DNA from: Unio delphinus
Lineage: Eukaryota > Mollusca > Bivalvia > Unionida > Unionidae
DNA length: 64,000 nucleotides
NCBI GenBank assembly: GCA_029339505.1
Contig: JAQISU010000115.1
Span: 5,630,001-5,694,000, forward strand
Reading direction: 5' to 3'
Below, one piece after another: positions 61,801-62,419 of the stretch (the first letter of the stretch is position 1; the number at the start of each line of letters is the position of its first letter). The notes below the pieces were generated by a model. It did no database searches. It was not told the DNA's origin and was given only the letters and a program-made list of their open reading frames with translations. The position numbers and the translations under genes were made by a program.

Positions 61801-62419
61801 CTGATTAGCGTGCTCAGTCTTTAAGCCAATTGTAGAAAGGAATATCTAGGAAAACTGATTGTATAATAAGCTTTCTCAATATTTTCTTCTAAAATTAGGA
61901 TATGCTATTCTCTAAAATTTGGATATGCTATTGTACAAAATCAGAAAAAGATATACTCTAAAATTTGGATTTCTCCACTTTAAAATTTGGATATGCTATA
62001 CTCTAAACTTTGAATATGATCTACTCTAAAATTTGGATATGCTATACTAAAAAATTTGGATATGCTATACTAAAAATTTTTGATATGCATCAATCTAAAA
62101 TTTGAATATGATATACTCTAAAACTTTAATGTGATATGCTAAAATTTTGATATGCAATACTCTAAAATTTGAATATGCTATAAATGTAATAACAAATTTG
62201 GATATGCTATACTCTAAAATTTGAATATGCTATAAATGTAATAACAAATTTGGATATGCTATACTCTAAAATTTGAATATGCTATACTCTAAAATTTGAA
62301 TATGCTATACTCACCACAGGAGCCTTAACAAAATCTTTGGAATACAGAGGAGACCCTATAGGCTTAAAGTAGTCAGGGACAGGTTTGGATTTCTTCTTTT
62401 TGATCACTGCATTTGTGTC
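582..62419 (-). CDS. TTC17: TTC17 homologue (tetratricopeptide repeat protein 17), partial, nine coding segments
   Basis: Host gene on the minus strand, cut at both window edges. Segments in transcription order are 62419-62315, 55704-55571, 51918-51723, 42903-42826, 39022-38798, 36549-36291 (donor uncertain), 32534-32469, 30325-30228 and 752-582. All acceptors read AG and all donors GT on the minus strand, and the phases join without a stop into about 444 codons. The order of landmarks matches vertebrate TTC17 as I remember it: a WP..xC segment ending PENKG, an EEIG segment, a TPR pair beginning W.LYNLAGLYWR, a DVPLLNLANIL motif, then a GN....KNY.GA TPR and an FGG segment. In vertebrates TTC17 is a TPR scaffold linked to actin organisation and ciliogenesis; the role here is inferred from homology. 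The N-terminal part (beyond 64000) and C-terminal part (below 582) are missing. Introns total about 61 kb and are filled with repeats. Confidence 0.88.
989..1300. repeat. 52-bp minisatellite, 6 copies
   Basis: Unit begins acttgtacagcttatttaat; copies start at 989, 1041, 1093, 1145, 1197 and 1249. Copies are nearly identical, differing mainly in atagt/atggt and in the gttagtctcag segment, which is aaatat in the first copies. Confidence 0.95.
1301..2453. other. Unassigned TTC17 intron sequence
   Basis: AT-rich non-coding sequence with poly-A/T runs. No open frame, terminal repeat or array was recognised. Confidence 0.5.
2454..2825. repeat. 39-bp minisatellite, about 9 copies
   Basis: Unit begins ctcgattttataagactact. 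Because 39 is divisible by three, a 156-codon frame (LDFIRLLSKFNQN repeated) stays open from 2422; it has no support as a gene. Confidence 0.95.
3257..3372. repeat. About 40-bp direct repeat, 3 copies
   Basis: Three consecutive copies of gacctccaaagtgataacaa followed by ttcagccaatcag. Confidence 0.9.
3955..4150. repeat. About 39-bp minisatellite, 5 degenerate copies
   Basis: Unit resembles tgacattgatgtatcacacc followed by aaatgtaatatcac. Copies are diverged and one is shortened. Confidence 0.85.
4583..4650. repeat. (TA)n microsatellite
   Basis: Uninterrupted TA dinucleotides for about 68 bp. Confidence 0.98.
4996..5220. repeat. 15-bp minisatellite with a 60-bp higher-order unit
   Basis: Fifteen copies of tattaatacatactc. 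Every fourth copy carries 'aaaaca' in place of 'aataca', so 60-bp blocks repeat (for example 5041-5100 and 5101-5160 differ at one base). Confidence 0.95.
5608..6470. repeat. 42-bp minisatellite family, two subfamilies
   Basis: The left part (5608-5910) has units beginning gacaactcagtgcatggatt; the right part (6120-6375) has units beginning aactgacaactgaatgcaat. Between them lie degenerate units. Both share 'gacaa-tca-tgcat' and 'gaatttcagcctaaac' cores with the 58-bp array that follows, so all three look like descendants of one sequence. Confidence 0.88.
6470..10625. repeat. 4.1-kb satellite-like array of 58-bp units (about 72 copies)
   Basis: Unit: acagatgacaagtcaatgca, tagacctaatgaatttagcc, taaacatgactttagcat. 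A 54-bp variant lacks four bases (atgacgagcat). Two long stretches are repeated at an exact offset of 1730 bp; for instance the variant aatgcacagacctaatg recurs at 7640 and 9370, and aaaggactacagcacata at 8821 and 10551. The array lies in the TTC17 intron between segments H and I. Confidence 0.96.
10626..11130. repeat. Degenerate continuation of the 58-60 bp repeat family
   Basis: Units of about 60 bp containing gtaagcatgacaagtcaatt and tttagcctaaacaggac. They are related to, but diverged from, the adjoining array. Confidence 0.85.
11131..12261. other. Unassigned intron sequence with a TA/TG microsatellite
   Basis: Non-coding. Contains (TA)n then (TG)n at about 11697-11762. A 61-codon frame at 12047-12232 has no recognisable product. 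Confidence 0.6.
12262..12486. repeat. 37-bp minisatellite with internal palindrome, 6 copies
   Basis: Unit begins actgctattgacttgtccag and continues tcaagtggataataata. Each unit contains TTGACT...AGTCAA, able to form a small hairpin. One copy lacks a T. Confidence 0.95.
12487..13847. repeat. 64-bp minisatellite, about 21 copies
   Basis: Unit begins ttatgatttttttaatattg and contains gtatcccaaaatatggatc and cacttgtgtattttg. Copies alternate irregularly between gacctcac and gaccacac. Confidence 0.97.
13930..14152 (+). mobile_element. SINE family A, diverged 5' part
   Basis: The body matches the SINE at 31125-31425 over cagcattaagatgttagtgt, ggcctggtgtcaggataatg and cagcatgacgccccagtg, and ends in a similar tcacacacac tail. 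The tRNA-like head is largely eroded. Confidence 0.8.
14487..15190. mobile_element. Non-autonomous hAT-type element (MITE), 704 bp
   Basis: Flanked by the perfect 8-bp direct repeat CTCTATTC (14479-14486 and 15191-15198). The ends are imperfect inverted repeats: TAGTGATGGGAATCGG on the left and, in reverse complement, TAGTGTTGTTCCGATTATCG on the right. Both subterminal regions are rich in short palindromes of the type ATAATCGATTATAATCG. An 8-bp duplication and a YAGTG end are hAT hallmarks. No transposase frame is present. Confidence 0.85.
15200..15330. repeat. Short direct repeats (about 28 bp, 4 copies)
   Basis: Diverged copies of aggtttgaataagacagatgcatca. Confidence 0.75.
15331..16550. 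other. Unassigned intron sequence
   Basis: Contains overlapping open frames (15375-15788 plus, 15660-15989 minus) with no recognisable product. It also has an imperfect inverted repeat (about 15827-15856 against 15907-15932, sharing gctacatttaatga), a (TTG)n run near 16107, and two copies of a roughly 55-bp repeat (16365-16480, aggctgtaggattagattgg). Confidence 0.55.
16551..16660 (+). mobile_element. SINE family B, 3' fragment
   Basis: Matches the 3' half of the SINE at 38031-38281 (minus strand) over tactggcc, tatagccta, gtgctgaaaaatgg and ttaaaccct, and ends in a (CAA)n tail. Confidence 0.75.
16937..17003. repeat. (CA)n microsatellite
   Basis: Two CA runs separated by aaataaatac. Confidence 0.95.
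17004..18640. other. Unassigned intron sequence with (TA)n runs
   Basis: Holds (TA)n at about 17441-17505 and 18032-18103. A short fragment at about 17880-17935 (caccattttcaacacatga, cggccat, cggccag) resembles SINE family B in minus orientation. No gene was seen. Confidence 0.6.
18641..20040. repeat. 82-bp minisatellite, about 15 copies
   Basis: Unit begins gggaaagtggccaacattta, then ctatttatttaaatattcat, and ends ggactaaaactt. Copies at 19071 and 19317 are nearly identical over 246 bp (three units), indicating a trimer duplication. A last isolated unit lies at about 19975-20035 after roughly 80 bp of unrelated sequence. Confidence 0.96.
20041..20519. other. Unassigned intron sequence
   Basis: No gene, array or transposon end recognised. 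Confidence 0.5.
20520..21305. repeat. 33-bp minisatellite, about 24 copies
   Basis: Unit resembles ataactgtctgtctggtgac followed by cagtgcatcactg, with many length variants. Each unit carries the short palindrome CTGGTGACCAG. Frames of 70-150 codons across it are repeat artefacts. Confidence 0.93.
21306..21837. other. Unassigned, slightly GC-richer sequence
   Basis: Unique sequence between two arrays. It lies where the outer end of the DIRS copy to its right might be expected, but I find no inverted repeat match to that copy. Confidence 0.45.
21838..22575. repeat. 25-bp minisatellite, about 29 copies
   Basis: Unit: aactaagccagatcagcaatacata, with variants (taagcctgattagcaata, ctacataagatcagcaata). 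It abuts the decayed DIRS copy and occupies the place where that element's left terminal repeat should be. Confidence 0.93.
22658..22748. repeat. Internal complementary region of DIRS copy 2
   Basis: Aligns with the internal complementary region of DIRS copy 1 (44891-44983): aggaaacatattttacta, gaaaatttgtttcttctttg, aatatgtgacccaatcata against the corresponding copy-1 bases. It predicts termini that I cannot find near this copy. Confidence 0.75.
23160..24450. other. Unassigned insert-like segment inside DIRS copy 2
   Basis: AT-rich, with no DIRS similarity recognised. The equivalent interval in copy 1 is much shorter. No terminal repeat or target duplication was found to define it. Confidence 0.4.
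24620..25210 (-). pseudogene. Tyrosine recombinase relic of DIRS copy 2
   Basis: The N-terminal part starts YEVKWQF near 25170. The core segment near 24840-24650 aligns with copy 1's conserved stretch after its SACRVSEL motif (LCKFQQDGSVLFMMASS). Multiple stops and frame changes are present, so it cannot be active. Confidence 0.65.
25600..26190 (-). pseudogene. RNase H relic of DIRS copy 2
   Basis: Reads ITVCIDASMKSWGA near 25975-25935, where DIRS RNase H domains have (T/S)DAS..GWGA. Further along, in other frames, come SDNSVVGTYL and QEQGGPQSPDFC, matching copy 1's SDNILVV and QSPDLCNL. Confidence 0.68.
26270..26640 (-). pseudogene. Reverse transcriptase relic of DIRS copy 2
   Basis: The minus strand reads VALDGTYLHVFIHK, FLQFAYN and LRLNLRPQG, matching the KDAYLHVPIH, FLRFAYN and FGLNLAPR blocks of DIRS reverse transcriptases. 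The catalytic Y.DD is degraded (YVGI). The C-terminal YLGMHFNTQ block remains. Confidence 0.65.
27200..27470 (-). pseudogene. gag C-terminal relic of DIRS copy 2
   Basis: Contains FQAPIEDIFLPQELCPPPPA, corresponding to FKAAVEEIYRVLAPSECPPP in the gag frame of copy 1. Everything further 5' is not recognisable, so the element is 5'-truncated or too diverged. Confidence 0.62.
27471..27865. other. Unassigned sequence right of DIRS copy 2
   Basis: Overlapping short minus-strand frames without recognisable domains. It may be diverged gag N-terminal sequence of the neighbouring DIRS relic. Confidence 0.4.
27866..28462. repeat. 53-bp minisatellite, about 11 copies
   Basis: Unit begins actaaactaagcatttcatg, then tagcaagtattacttttggt. 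Copies vary in length; some contain an extra caccttgcttgg. Confidence 0.94.
28463..29494. other. Intron sequence with a mollusc-type dispersed repeat
   Basis: The part from about 29200 to 29475 (ggggccataactcctcc, caaatctggctaaaatcc) resembles sequence at 33930-34500, suggesting an old dispersed repeat. The remainder is unassigned. Confidence 0.5.
29495..29865. repeat. 35-bp minisatellite, about 10 copies
   Basis: Unit begins gggtggactgcataattact and continues acaaggccctgtgat. Left copies have gtaat, right copies gtgat. Confidence 0.96.
30228..30325 (-). CDS. TTC17: TTC17 coding segment H
   Basis: Two bases plus 32 codons. The acceptor is ttgtttcag and the donor GTAAGGCATG. Spliced, it reads FGGDFSLKLDEVSEYYQRKG and then CQGEECNQLRVQ. 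Vertebrate TTC17 has a similarly placed FGG...L...RVLKKG segment after the second TPR block. Two cysteines in CQGEEC may correspond to the cysteine pair at this point of the family. Confidence 0.8.
30515..31075. repeat. 71-bp minisatellite, about 8 copies
   Basis: Unit begins gagtgtaccatgtcatagtg and contains aatgaaatactcattataac. Degenerate unit material continues on both sides of the SINE at 31125-31425. Confidence 0.95.
31125..31425 (+). mobile_element. tRNA-derived SINE, family A, 301 bp
   Basis: The head has pol III-type boxes: A box tggcctagtggttagagc and B box gagttcgatc. The body is shared with the copy at 13930-14152, and the tail ends tcacacacac. It is flanked by a 14-bp direct repeat with one mismatch (atgcactataatga at 31111-31124, atgcattataatga at 31426-31439). 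The target is a degenerate unit of the 71-bp minisatellite. It may belong to a known mollusc SINE family such as RUDI; not verified. Confidence 0.88.
31735..32400 (-). mobile_element. 3' end of a CR1/L2-like LINE with microsatellite tail
   Basis: The minus strand codes GPATWNKLPLELRDN and NCFKSVLATL, the C-terminal block of CR1/L2-type ORF2 proteins. A 3' UTR then runs into a long (ATT)n/(GTT)n tract (about 31749-31925), the usual tail of such elements. Upstream ORF2 is missing, consistent with 5' truncation. Confidence 0.75.
31749..31925. repeat. (AAT/AAC)n microsatellite
   Basis: Trinucleotide tract of about 175 bp, probably expanded from the LINE 3' tail. Confidence 0.95.
32469..32534 (-). 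CDS. TTC17: TTC17 coding segment G
   Basis: Two bases, 21 codons, one base. The acceptor is gtatttcag and the donor GTAAGTTT. The only open frame consistent with the neighbours reads SLESQCIQKQGNNEPVPDDAL. It is a short acidic linker with no recognisable motif, accepted on splice sites and phase continuity. Its flanking introns hold the LINE 3' end (left) and the 26-bp array (right). Confidence 0.72.
32535..33084. other. Unassigned TTC17 intron sequence
   Basis: No gene, transposon end or array recognised. Confidence 0.5.
33085..33895. repeat. 26-bp minisatellite, about 30 copies
   Basis: Unit: gtaattaagccataataaca followed by tactgt. Variants include aatttagcc, aagctataa and taccgtg. The roughly 97-codon minus frame here is repeat-derived. 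Confidence 0.96.
33896..35344. other. Intron with a dispersed repeat, otherwise unassigned
   Basis: 33930-34500 contains several loosely repeated phrases (caaatttggt.aaa.tcc, gctggaaat.aaact) shared with 29200-29475. It is probably an old dispersed mollusc repeat. The rest is plain AT-rich intron. Confidence 0.5.
35345..35875. repeat. 35-bp minisatellite with palindromes, about 15 copies
   Basis: Unit: tatgagatatgtgtacacac followed by ttaaccatgatatca. It contains the perfect palindrome TGTGTACACA and the near-palindrome ATATCATATGAGATAT. Some units lack three bases. Confidence 0.96.
36291..36549 (-). CDS. TTC17: TTC17 coding segment F (TPR plus linker)
   Basis: 86 codons plus one base with the chosen donor. 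The acceptor is cttggcag. The peptide begins PTTQYFYGNLLWAMKNY, continues through a TPR (GAMAHFKEALEIKPEYEDAL) and ends in a low-complexity linker (PSLPDGQQVE). The downstream boundary is uncertain. A phase-1 donor is needed to stay in frame with segment G, and two weak ones fit: GTAGAG after 36291 and GTAAAA after 36279. A stronger GTGAGC near 36268 is phase 0 and would force a stop in segment H. Confidence 0.82.
36550..37524. other. Intron, with a short 10-bp tandem repeat
   Basis: Five copies of actgatatgg lie at about 36975-37020. Sequence from about 37150 resembles a mollusc-type dispersed repeat (aagtttcatcactgtat, gtgacctacttttgtgac). Confidence 0.55.
37525..37775. repeat. 35-bp minisatellite, about 7 copies
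   Basis: Unit begins aagcatgtgatactaattgc, then ctagtctgatggttc. It appears to have grown from a phrase of the surrounding dispersed repeat. Confidence 0.95.
37776..38018. repeat. Mollusc-type dispersed repeat
   Basis: Phrases such as catctaacttttgtgatga, gtagtactcaaaaagatgca and gactctaggtg recur with changes at 38350-38640 and near 63660-63715. Confidence 0.5.
38031..38281 (-). mobile_element. tRNA-derived SINE, family B, 251 bp
   Basis: Flanked by a perfect 12-bp direct repeat TTCTTTTGTTGT (38019-38030 and 38282-38293). The minus-strand head reads gatccgagtggctgagtggt, an A-box of Leu/Ser tRNA type. The 3' end reads ggcattaaaccct plus a short AAC-rich tail. Related fragments lie at 16551-16660, about 17880-17935 and 52170-52320. 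Confidence 0.85.
38345..38660. repeat. Mollusc-type dispersed repeat
   Basis: Contains caaatttaaccaaagtctgtg, gtagtactcatcaagatgca and caagtttcatcat, shared in modified form with 37380-38020. Confidence 0.5.
38681..38812 (-). repeat. 38-bp repeat carrying the TTC17 splice donor, four copies
   Basis: On the plus strand the phrase acctcaaaattattgactgc starts at 38681, 38720, 38758 and 38796. On the minus strand each copy presents the end of exon E followed by GT: gtaagaacc in three copies, gtacaaaac in the copy at 38720. Only the copy at 38796 keeps the reading frame into segment F, since the spacing (39, 38, 38) is not always a multiple of three. Confidence 0.95.
38798..39022 (-). CDS. TTC17: TTC17 coding segment E (TPR block)
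   Basis: 75 codons, phase 0 to 0. The acceptor is tgtttcag. The donor GTAAGAACC directly follows the codons for VNNFE. Residues 6-17 read WILYNLAGLYWR, then GNNYHAIECVRSSLH and DVPLLNLANILYRWGRYEDA: a TPR helix pair plus the start of the next. This is the strongest family match in the window. The last 25 exon bases, the donor and adjacent intron are repeated three more times further into the intron (38681-38796). Confidence 0.93.
39294..41903. repeat. 48-bp minisatellite with a 96-bp dimeric higher-order unit, about 53 copies
   Basis: Unit type A: ggtcattaaagccctcaagt with tagtaaccacc. Type B: gcttattacagccctcaagt with tagcagccacc. Between about 40390 and 41230 they alternate strictly, giving 96-bp dimers; the right end is a run of type A. 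Because 48 is divisible by three and the unit lacks stops in several frames, four frames of 800-911 codons stay open. None has the character of a protein gene. It lies in the intron between TTC17 segments D and E. Confidence 0.97.
41904..42825. other. Unassigned intron sequence with a 50-bp duplication
   Basis: Contains two copies of cttttatgacattaatcaca at 42371 and 42421 within a 50-bp repeat. Otherwise featureless. Confidence 0.55.
42826..42903 (-). CDS. TTC17: TTC17 coding segment D
   Basis: Exactly 26 codons, phase 0 to 0. The acceptor is atttcag and the donor GTAATACCCTG. The peptide is ALLDHVNEGK followed by VTVEEIGQRILTAIKK. The EEIG....AI.K pattern precedes the second TPR block in vertebrate TTC17. 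A 62-bp minisatellite starts about 25 bp upstream of the acceptor. Confidence 0.86.
42925..44390. repeat. 62-bp minisatellite, about 25 copies
   Basis: Unit begins ctacctgctttaggttaata, then gtcaactgtatagctccaat, then ttaaatcaagtagtattatcat. Shortened units of about 42 bp lack the last third. The array begins next to the splice acceptor of TTC17 segment D. Confidence 0.96.
44661..44833 (+). repeat. Left inverted terminal repeat of DIRS copy 1
   Basis: Near-identical inverted copy of 51432-51608. It shares ctacctcgcgaatccagccc, gggcaataactcttgcccc and cgctaggtgtcgcttctttag, with a 4-base indel. About 32 further terminal bases outside this repeat (44629-44660) differ between the two ends. Confidence 0.95.
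44891..44983. repeat. Internal complementary region of DIRS copy 1
   Basis: The left half (44891-44945) is the reverse complement of the element's left end (44629-44683: gtttctccgagaatacttac with gcaaatttt outside it). The right half (44946-44983) is the reverse complement of the right end (51583-51619: gtgattggggaacgtattca then aaggagaaa). The two halves meet at gc|TTT, so the region spells the junction formed if the two termini were ligated in a circle. Confidence 0.9.
45240..46320 (-). pseudogene. Tyrosine recombinase of DIRS copy 1 (frame-broken)
   Basis: The N-terminal part reads RRPSTLKVYEGKWHVFRDWY near 46130-46060, then a frame change leads to LWLFEEKQLAP and SMISDTFRHSG near 46040-45940. 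The core reads GFLIVLASACRVSELHVLS (about 45759-45700), whose Arg in CRVSEL corresponds to the first catalytic arginine of the family. In-frame stops precede it (LT*LNSD, THD*LK). Beyond 45568, shifted frames keep fragments resembling the C-terminal end (ESTFYSF), where the catalytic tyrosine would lie. Inactive. Confidence 0.75.
46321..46960 (-). pseudogene. RNase H and linker of DIRS copy 1
   Basis: Frames read INLSEITAVINAF, CLIMSDNILVVPCLKTRG, QSPDLCNLNWQFLHWF and HILGRLNVLADTLSSHS. The SDN aspartate and the NVLAD aspartate are typical of DIRS RNase H. A linker follows (DPEAWVVDARSITWEGLW and QMVLIAPLRWNNWVSDLL), also typical of the family. The RNase H portion needs at least one frame change; the linker frame 46681-45917 is open. 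Confidence 0.78.
47050..47591 (-). pseudogene. Reverse transcriptase of DIRS copy 1 (frame-broken)
   Basis: Reads VYQFHVIPFGLNLSPWASIK near 47580-47520, then in another frame YASAVYLDDILQKHLSS with the catalytic YLDD at 47465-47454, then FLVNWIKSDLCPIRILVHLG near 47380-47320 before a stop. Palm blocks are intact in sequence but spread over frames. The fingers region is interrupted by a SINE fragment at 47592-47675. Confidence 0.78.
47592..47675 (-). mobile_element. SINE family A tRNA-like head inside the DIRS element
   Basis: The minus strand reads cctagtggttagagcgtccg (A box), gtgttcgatccctgaccgag (B box) and gtcataccaaaa, matching the head of the SINE at 31125. The body is absent, so this is a 3'-truncated or partial copy. 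No convincing target duplication was seen. Confidence 0.78.
47676..48497 (-). pseudogene. gag-like core domain of DIRS copy 1
   Basis: An open minus frame whose meaningful part starts near 48190: KEINDHLSTRIGDPGNAKAF, WYKTHSDAFSTEVLARDKIW, ATSKLVRNVVATSSLLDLAS and HHSMANALTASANLDLICCD. It is the conserved C-terminal half of a DIRS ORF1 (gag-like) protein. It lies in a different frame from the preceding N-terminal half, so a frameshift near 48190 separates them. Confidence 0.65.
48172..49002 (-). pseudogene. gag-like N-terminal half of DIRS copy 1, second cassette
   Basis: An open frame of about 276 codons. It starts in 27-residue repeats (APVVQPSFQPTLPGT) and continues with PGMHYPDMDALPEQDYAHSE and FKAAVEEIYRVLAPSECPPP, then a KVRASVDLDEGEETLSF segment before the frameshift into the core domain. 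The equivalent ECPPPPA motif survives in DIRS copy 2. Confidence 0.65.
49003..49618 (-). pseudogene. Duplicated, broken gag cassettes of DIRS copy 1
   Basis: Two further partial copies of the SPGMxYPD-containing cassette (about 49130-49260 and 49300-49600) are recognisable by catacca(g/a)gtg..atagatgac, tctcccttgt and tatggacggccggca. Stops and frame changes make them non-functional. They show that the gag 5' region grew by segmental duplication. Confidence 0.65.
49619..50442 (-). pseudogene. gag-like N-terminal repeat region of DIRS copy 1
   Basis: An open frame of about 275 codons if read from a GTG near 50446; the first in-frame ATG is at 50416 (MAFGPVSPGRMESRLDQLDP). It consists mostly of a 27-residue repeat (QPTFQPASTGTGRPSGNDRS) encoded by an 81-bp GC-rich unit, about eight copies. 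Low-complexity N-termini are common in DIRS ORF1. Confidence 0.65.
49640..50290. repeat. 81-bp GC-rich coding minisatellite in the DIRS gag, about 8 copies
   Basis: Unit: gaccggtgccatttgggctg, aacggtcgttgccggatgga, cggccggtgcaggttgatgc, cggctggaaggttggctgga, c. About three further units lie at 48810-49060. Some right-hand units lack part of the middle. The length is a multiple of three, so the frame is preserved. Confidence 0.93.
50443..51431 (-). other. 5' leader region of DIRS copy 1
   Basis: Non-coding sequence between gag and the right terminal repeat. It has three to four diverged repeats of about 175 bp (phrases cgttcaaagac-gaagtctac, gaaacg-aaaagaagataaac, aaagcacaaattaacaattc, ctattaagtcgcta, aacgtaggaagc at about 50540, 50710, 50890 and 51060). 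Confidence 0.7.
51432..51608 (-). repeat. Right inverted terminal repeat of DIRS copy 1
   Basis: Inverted partner of 44661-44833. Terminal bases aaggagaaa to 51619 are represented in the internal complementary region. Confidence 0.95.
51723..51918 (-). CDS. TTC17: TTC17 coding segment C
   Basis: One base plus 65 codons. The acceptor is ttttttag; the segment ends CAG before the donor GTGAGTTAATTA. The peptide begins VKALLTEAQGLKKGG, contains WYPPVC and ends KLFDPFARQ. It corresponds to the linker between the PENKG region and the second TPR block of TTC17. It lies only about 100 bp to the left (downstream in transcription sense) of the end of the DIRS-like element at 51619. Confidence 0.85.
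51919..52299. other. Intron with a diverged SINE B fragment
   Basis: About 52170-52299 resembles SINE family B in minus orientation (ttaatgccattt, ggtggagga, cccacaagaagctactgg, tgtcacata). Otherwise featureless. Confidence 0.6.
52300..52760. repeat. 37-bp minisatellite, about 12 copies
   Basis: Unit: tatacaaaattaaactagct followed by taatgctgtgtggggta. Some units have tatgagtacaaaatt instead, about 4 bp longer. Confidence 0.95.
52838..54260 (-). pseudogene. Non-LTR (CR1/L2-like) reverse transcriptase relic
   Basis: Blocks in order on the minus strand: ELDQIPTSLLLECLGPILPS (about 54150), then LLDLSAAFYTIDHDILLHRL (53760), GVPQGYVVGPVLFILYTQLL (53600), QLYADVIQIYKSSH (53490), then SSICKYLSVDATKMLVSSLV and SRLDYCNSIMSG (53190-53080) of the thumb. 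Frameshifts separate the pieces. The catalytic YADD is YADV and the finger motif GVPQGSV has become GVPQGYV, so it is inactive. It lies in TTC17 intron B-C. The clade call is from wording of the motifs only. Confidence 0.85.
54370..54480 (+). mobile_element. LINE/SINE 3' tail, opposite strand to the RT relic
   Basis: Reads gttgcaaagcgcttagacc, gtgctatacaaagtcctcatt and then an (ATT)n/(TTG)n tract, the usual 3' end of L2/CR1-type elements and their SINEs. Orientation is plus while the adjacent RT relic is minus. Confidence 0.65.
54481..55570. other. Unassigned TTC17 intron sequence
   Basis: Short minus-strand frames with an acceptor-like tctttctag near 54968 were examined, but they do not fit the TTC17 phase. 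No other feature. Confidence 0.5.
55571..55704 (-). CDS. TTC17: TTC17 coding segment B
   Basis: 44 codons plus two bases. The acceptor ttaccag precedes TTCGGAGG; the donor is GTGAGTACAG. The peptide begins FGGGVPNYMEPTWPSKDQC and ends VYLSPENKGYE after splicing. The WP..xC...Y and PENKG landmarks match the central part of vertebrate TTC17. The two trailing bases GA are completed to GAG (Glu) by the first base of the next segment. Confidence 0.86.
55705..56528. other. Unassigned TTC17 intron sequence
   Basis: AT-rich; no gene, array or transposon end recognised. Confidence 0.5.
56531..56998. mobile_element. TA-flanked MITE, 468 bp
   Basis: The ends are imperfect inverted repeats: ctgtattttcccgcctataa (left) and, reverse-complemented, ccatattttctggcctagaa (right), both followed by gttga. 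TA dinucleotides flank both ends (56529-56530, 56999-57000). Internal copies of catatataagttgattcgga and agtataagac suggest subterminal repeats. TA flanks point to Tc1/mariner or pogo type; the superfamily is not certain. Confidence 0.75.
57882..60009 (+). pseudogene. piggyBac transposase (PGBD4-like), frame-broken
   Basis: Cut-and-paste DDD transposase acting on TTAA sites. A probable start is ATG 57882 (or 57888), with a frame change near 57960 into NNDAFNDEVSEIMSS. Exon 1 ends at 58586; an intron of 422 bp (GTTTGT...TTTACAG) leads to 59009, restoring TIDEG|MIAFKGRHK. First catalytic Asp: DEG at 58580-58582. Second: YFDNFFTS, GAT 59248-59250. The third-Asp region WVD/CDQLRAKYPVGR is split by a frameshift near 59575. 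Another frameshift lies near 59750 before KQLIGSF. The C-terminal cysteine motif CKYC...CHLQCPSMLH ends at 60009. Domain content is complete but the reading frame is not, so it is probably inactive. Confidence 0.9.
58587..59008 (+). other. Intron of the piggyBac transposase
   Basis: Donor AAG|GTTTGTAAAC, acceptor CTTTACAG|GT. It splits a glycine codon immediately after the first catalytic Asp-Glu. Removal gives a continuous conserved block across the junction; the intron itself has many stops. Confidence 0.85.
60011..60105. repeat. Near-perfect palindrome with AATAAA on both strands
   Basis: Arms 60011-60058 and 60060-60105 pair with two G/A differences and one extra A, around a single central base (gacatagc-a-gctatgtc). 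Each arm contains AATAAA on the strand running outward. It lies two bases after the transposase stop. Confidence 0.93.
60106..61565. other. 3' non-coding part of the piggyBac element
   Basis: AT-rich; a 94-codon frame at 60429-60713 has no recognisable product. There is a small duplication (aacaaataataacttacgg / aacaaataataacttgcgg) at about 61350-61405. Confidence 0.55.
61885..62312. repeat. 22-23 bp minisatellite, about 18 copies
   Basis: Unit: ctctaaaatttggatatgct followed by ata, with many variants. It ends at the splice donor of TTC17 segment A. Confidence 0.93.
62315..62419 (-). CDS. TTC17: TTC17 coding segment A
   Basis: 35 codons, phase 0 to 0. The acceptor is catttttctag on the minus strand just right of 62419; the donor GTGAGTATAG is just left of 62315. 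The peptide begins DTNAVIKKKKSKP and ends SKDFVKAPV. It is a lysine-rich linker placed before the WP..C segment, as in the middle of TTC17. The donor lies directly against a 22-23 bp minisatellite whose unit supplies the intron sequence from about the sixth base on. Confidence 0.82.
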
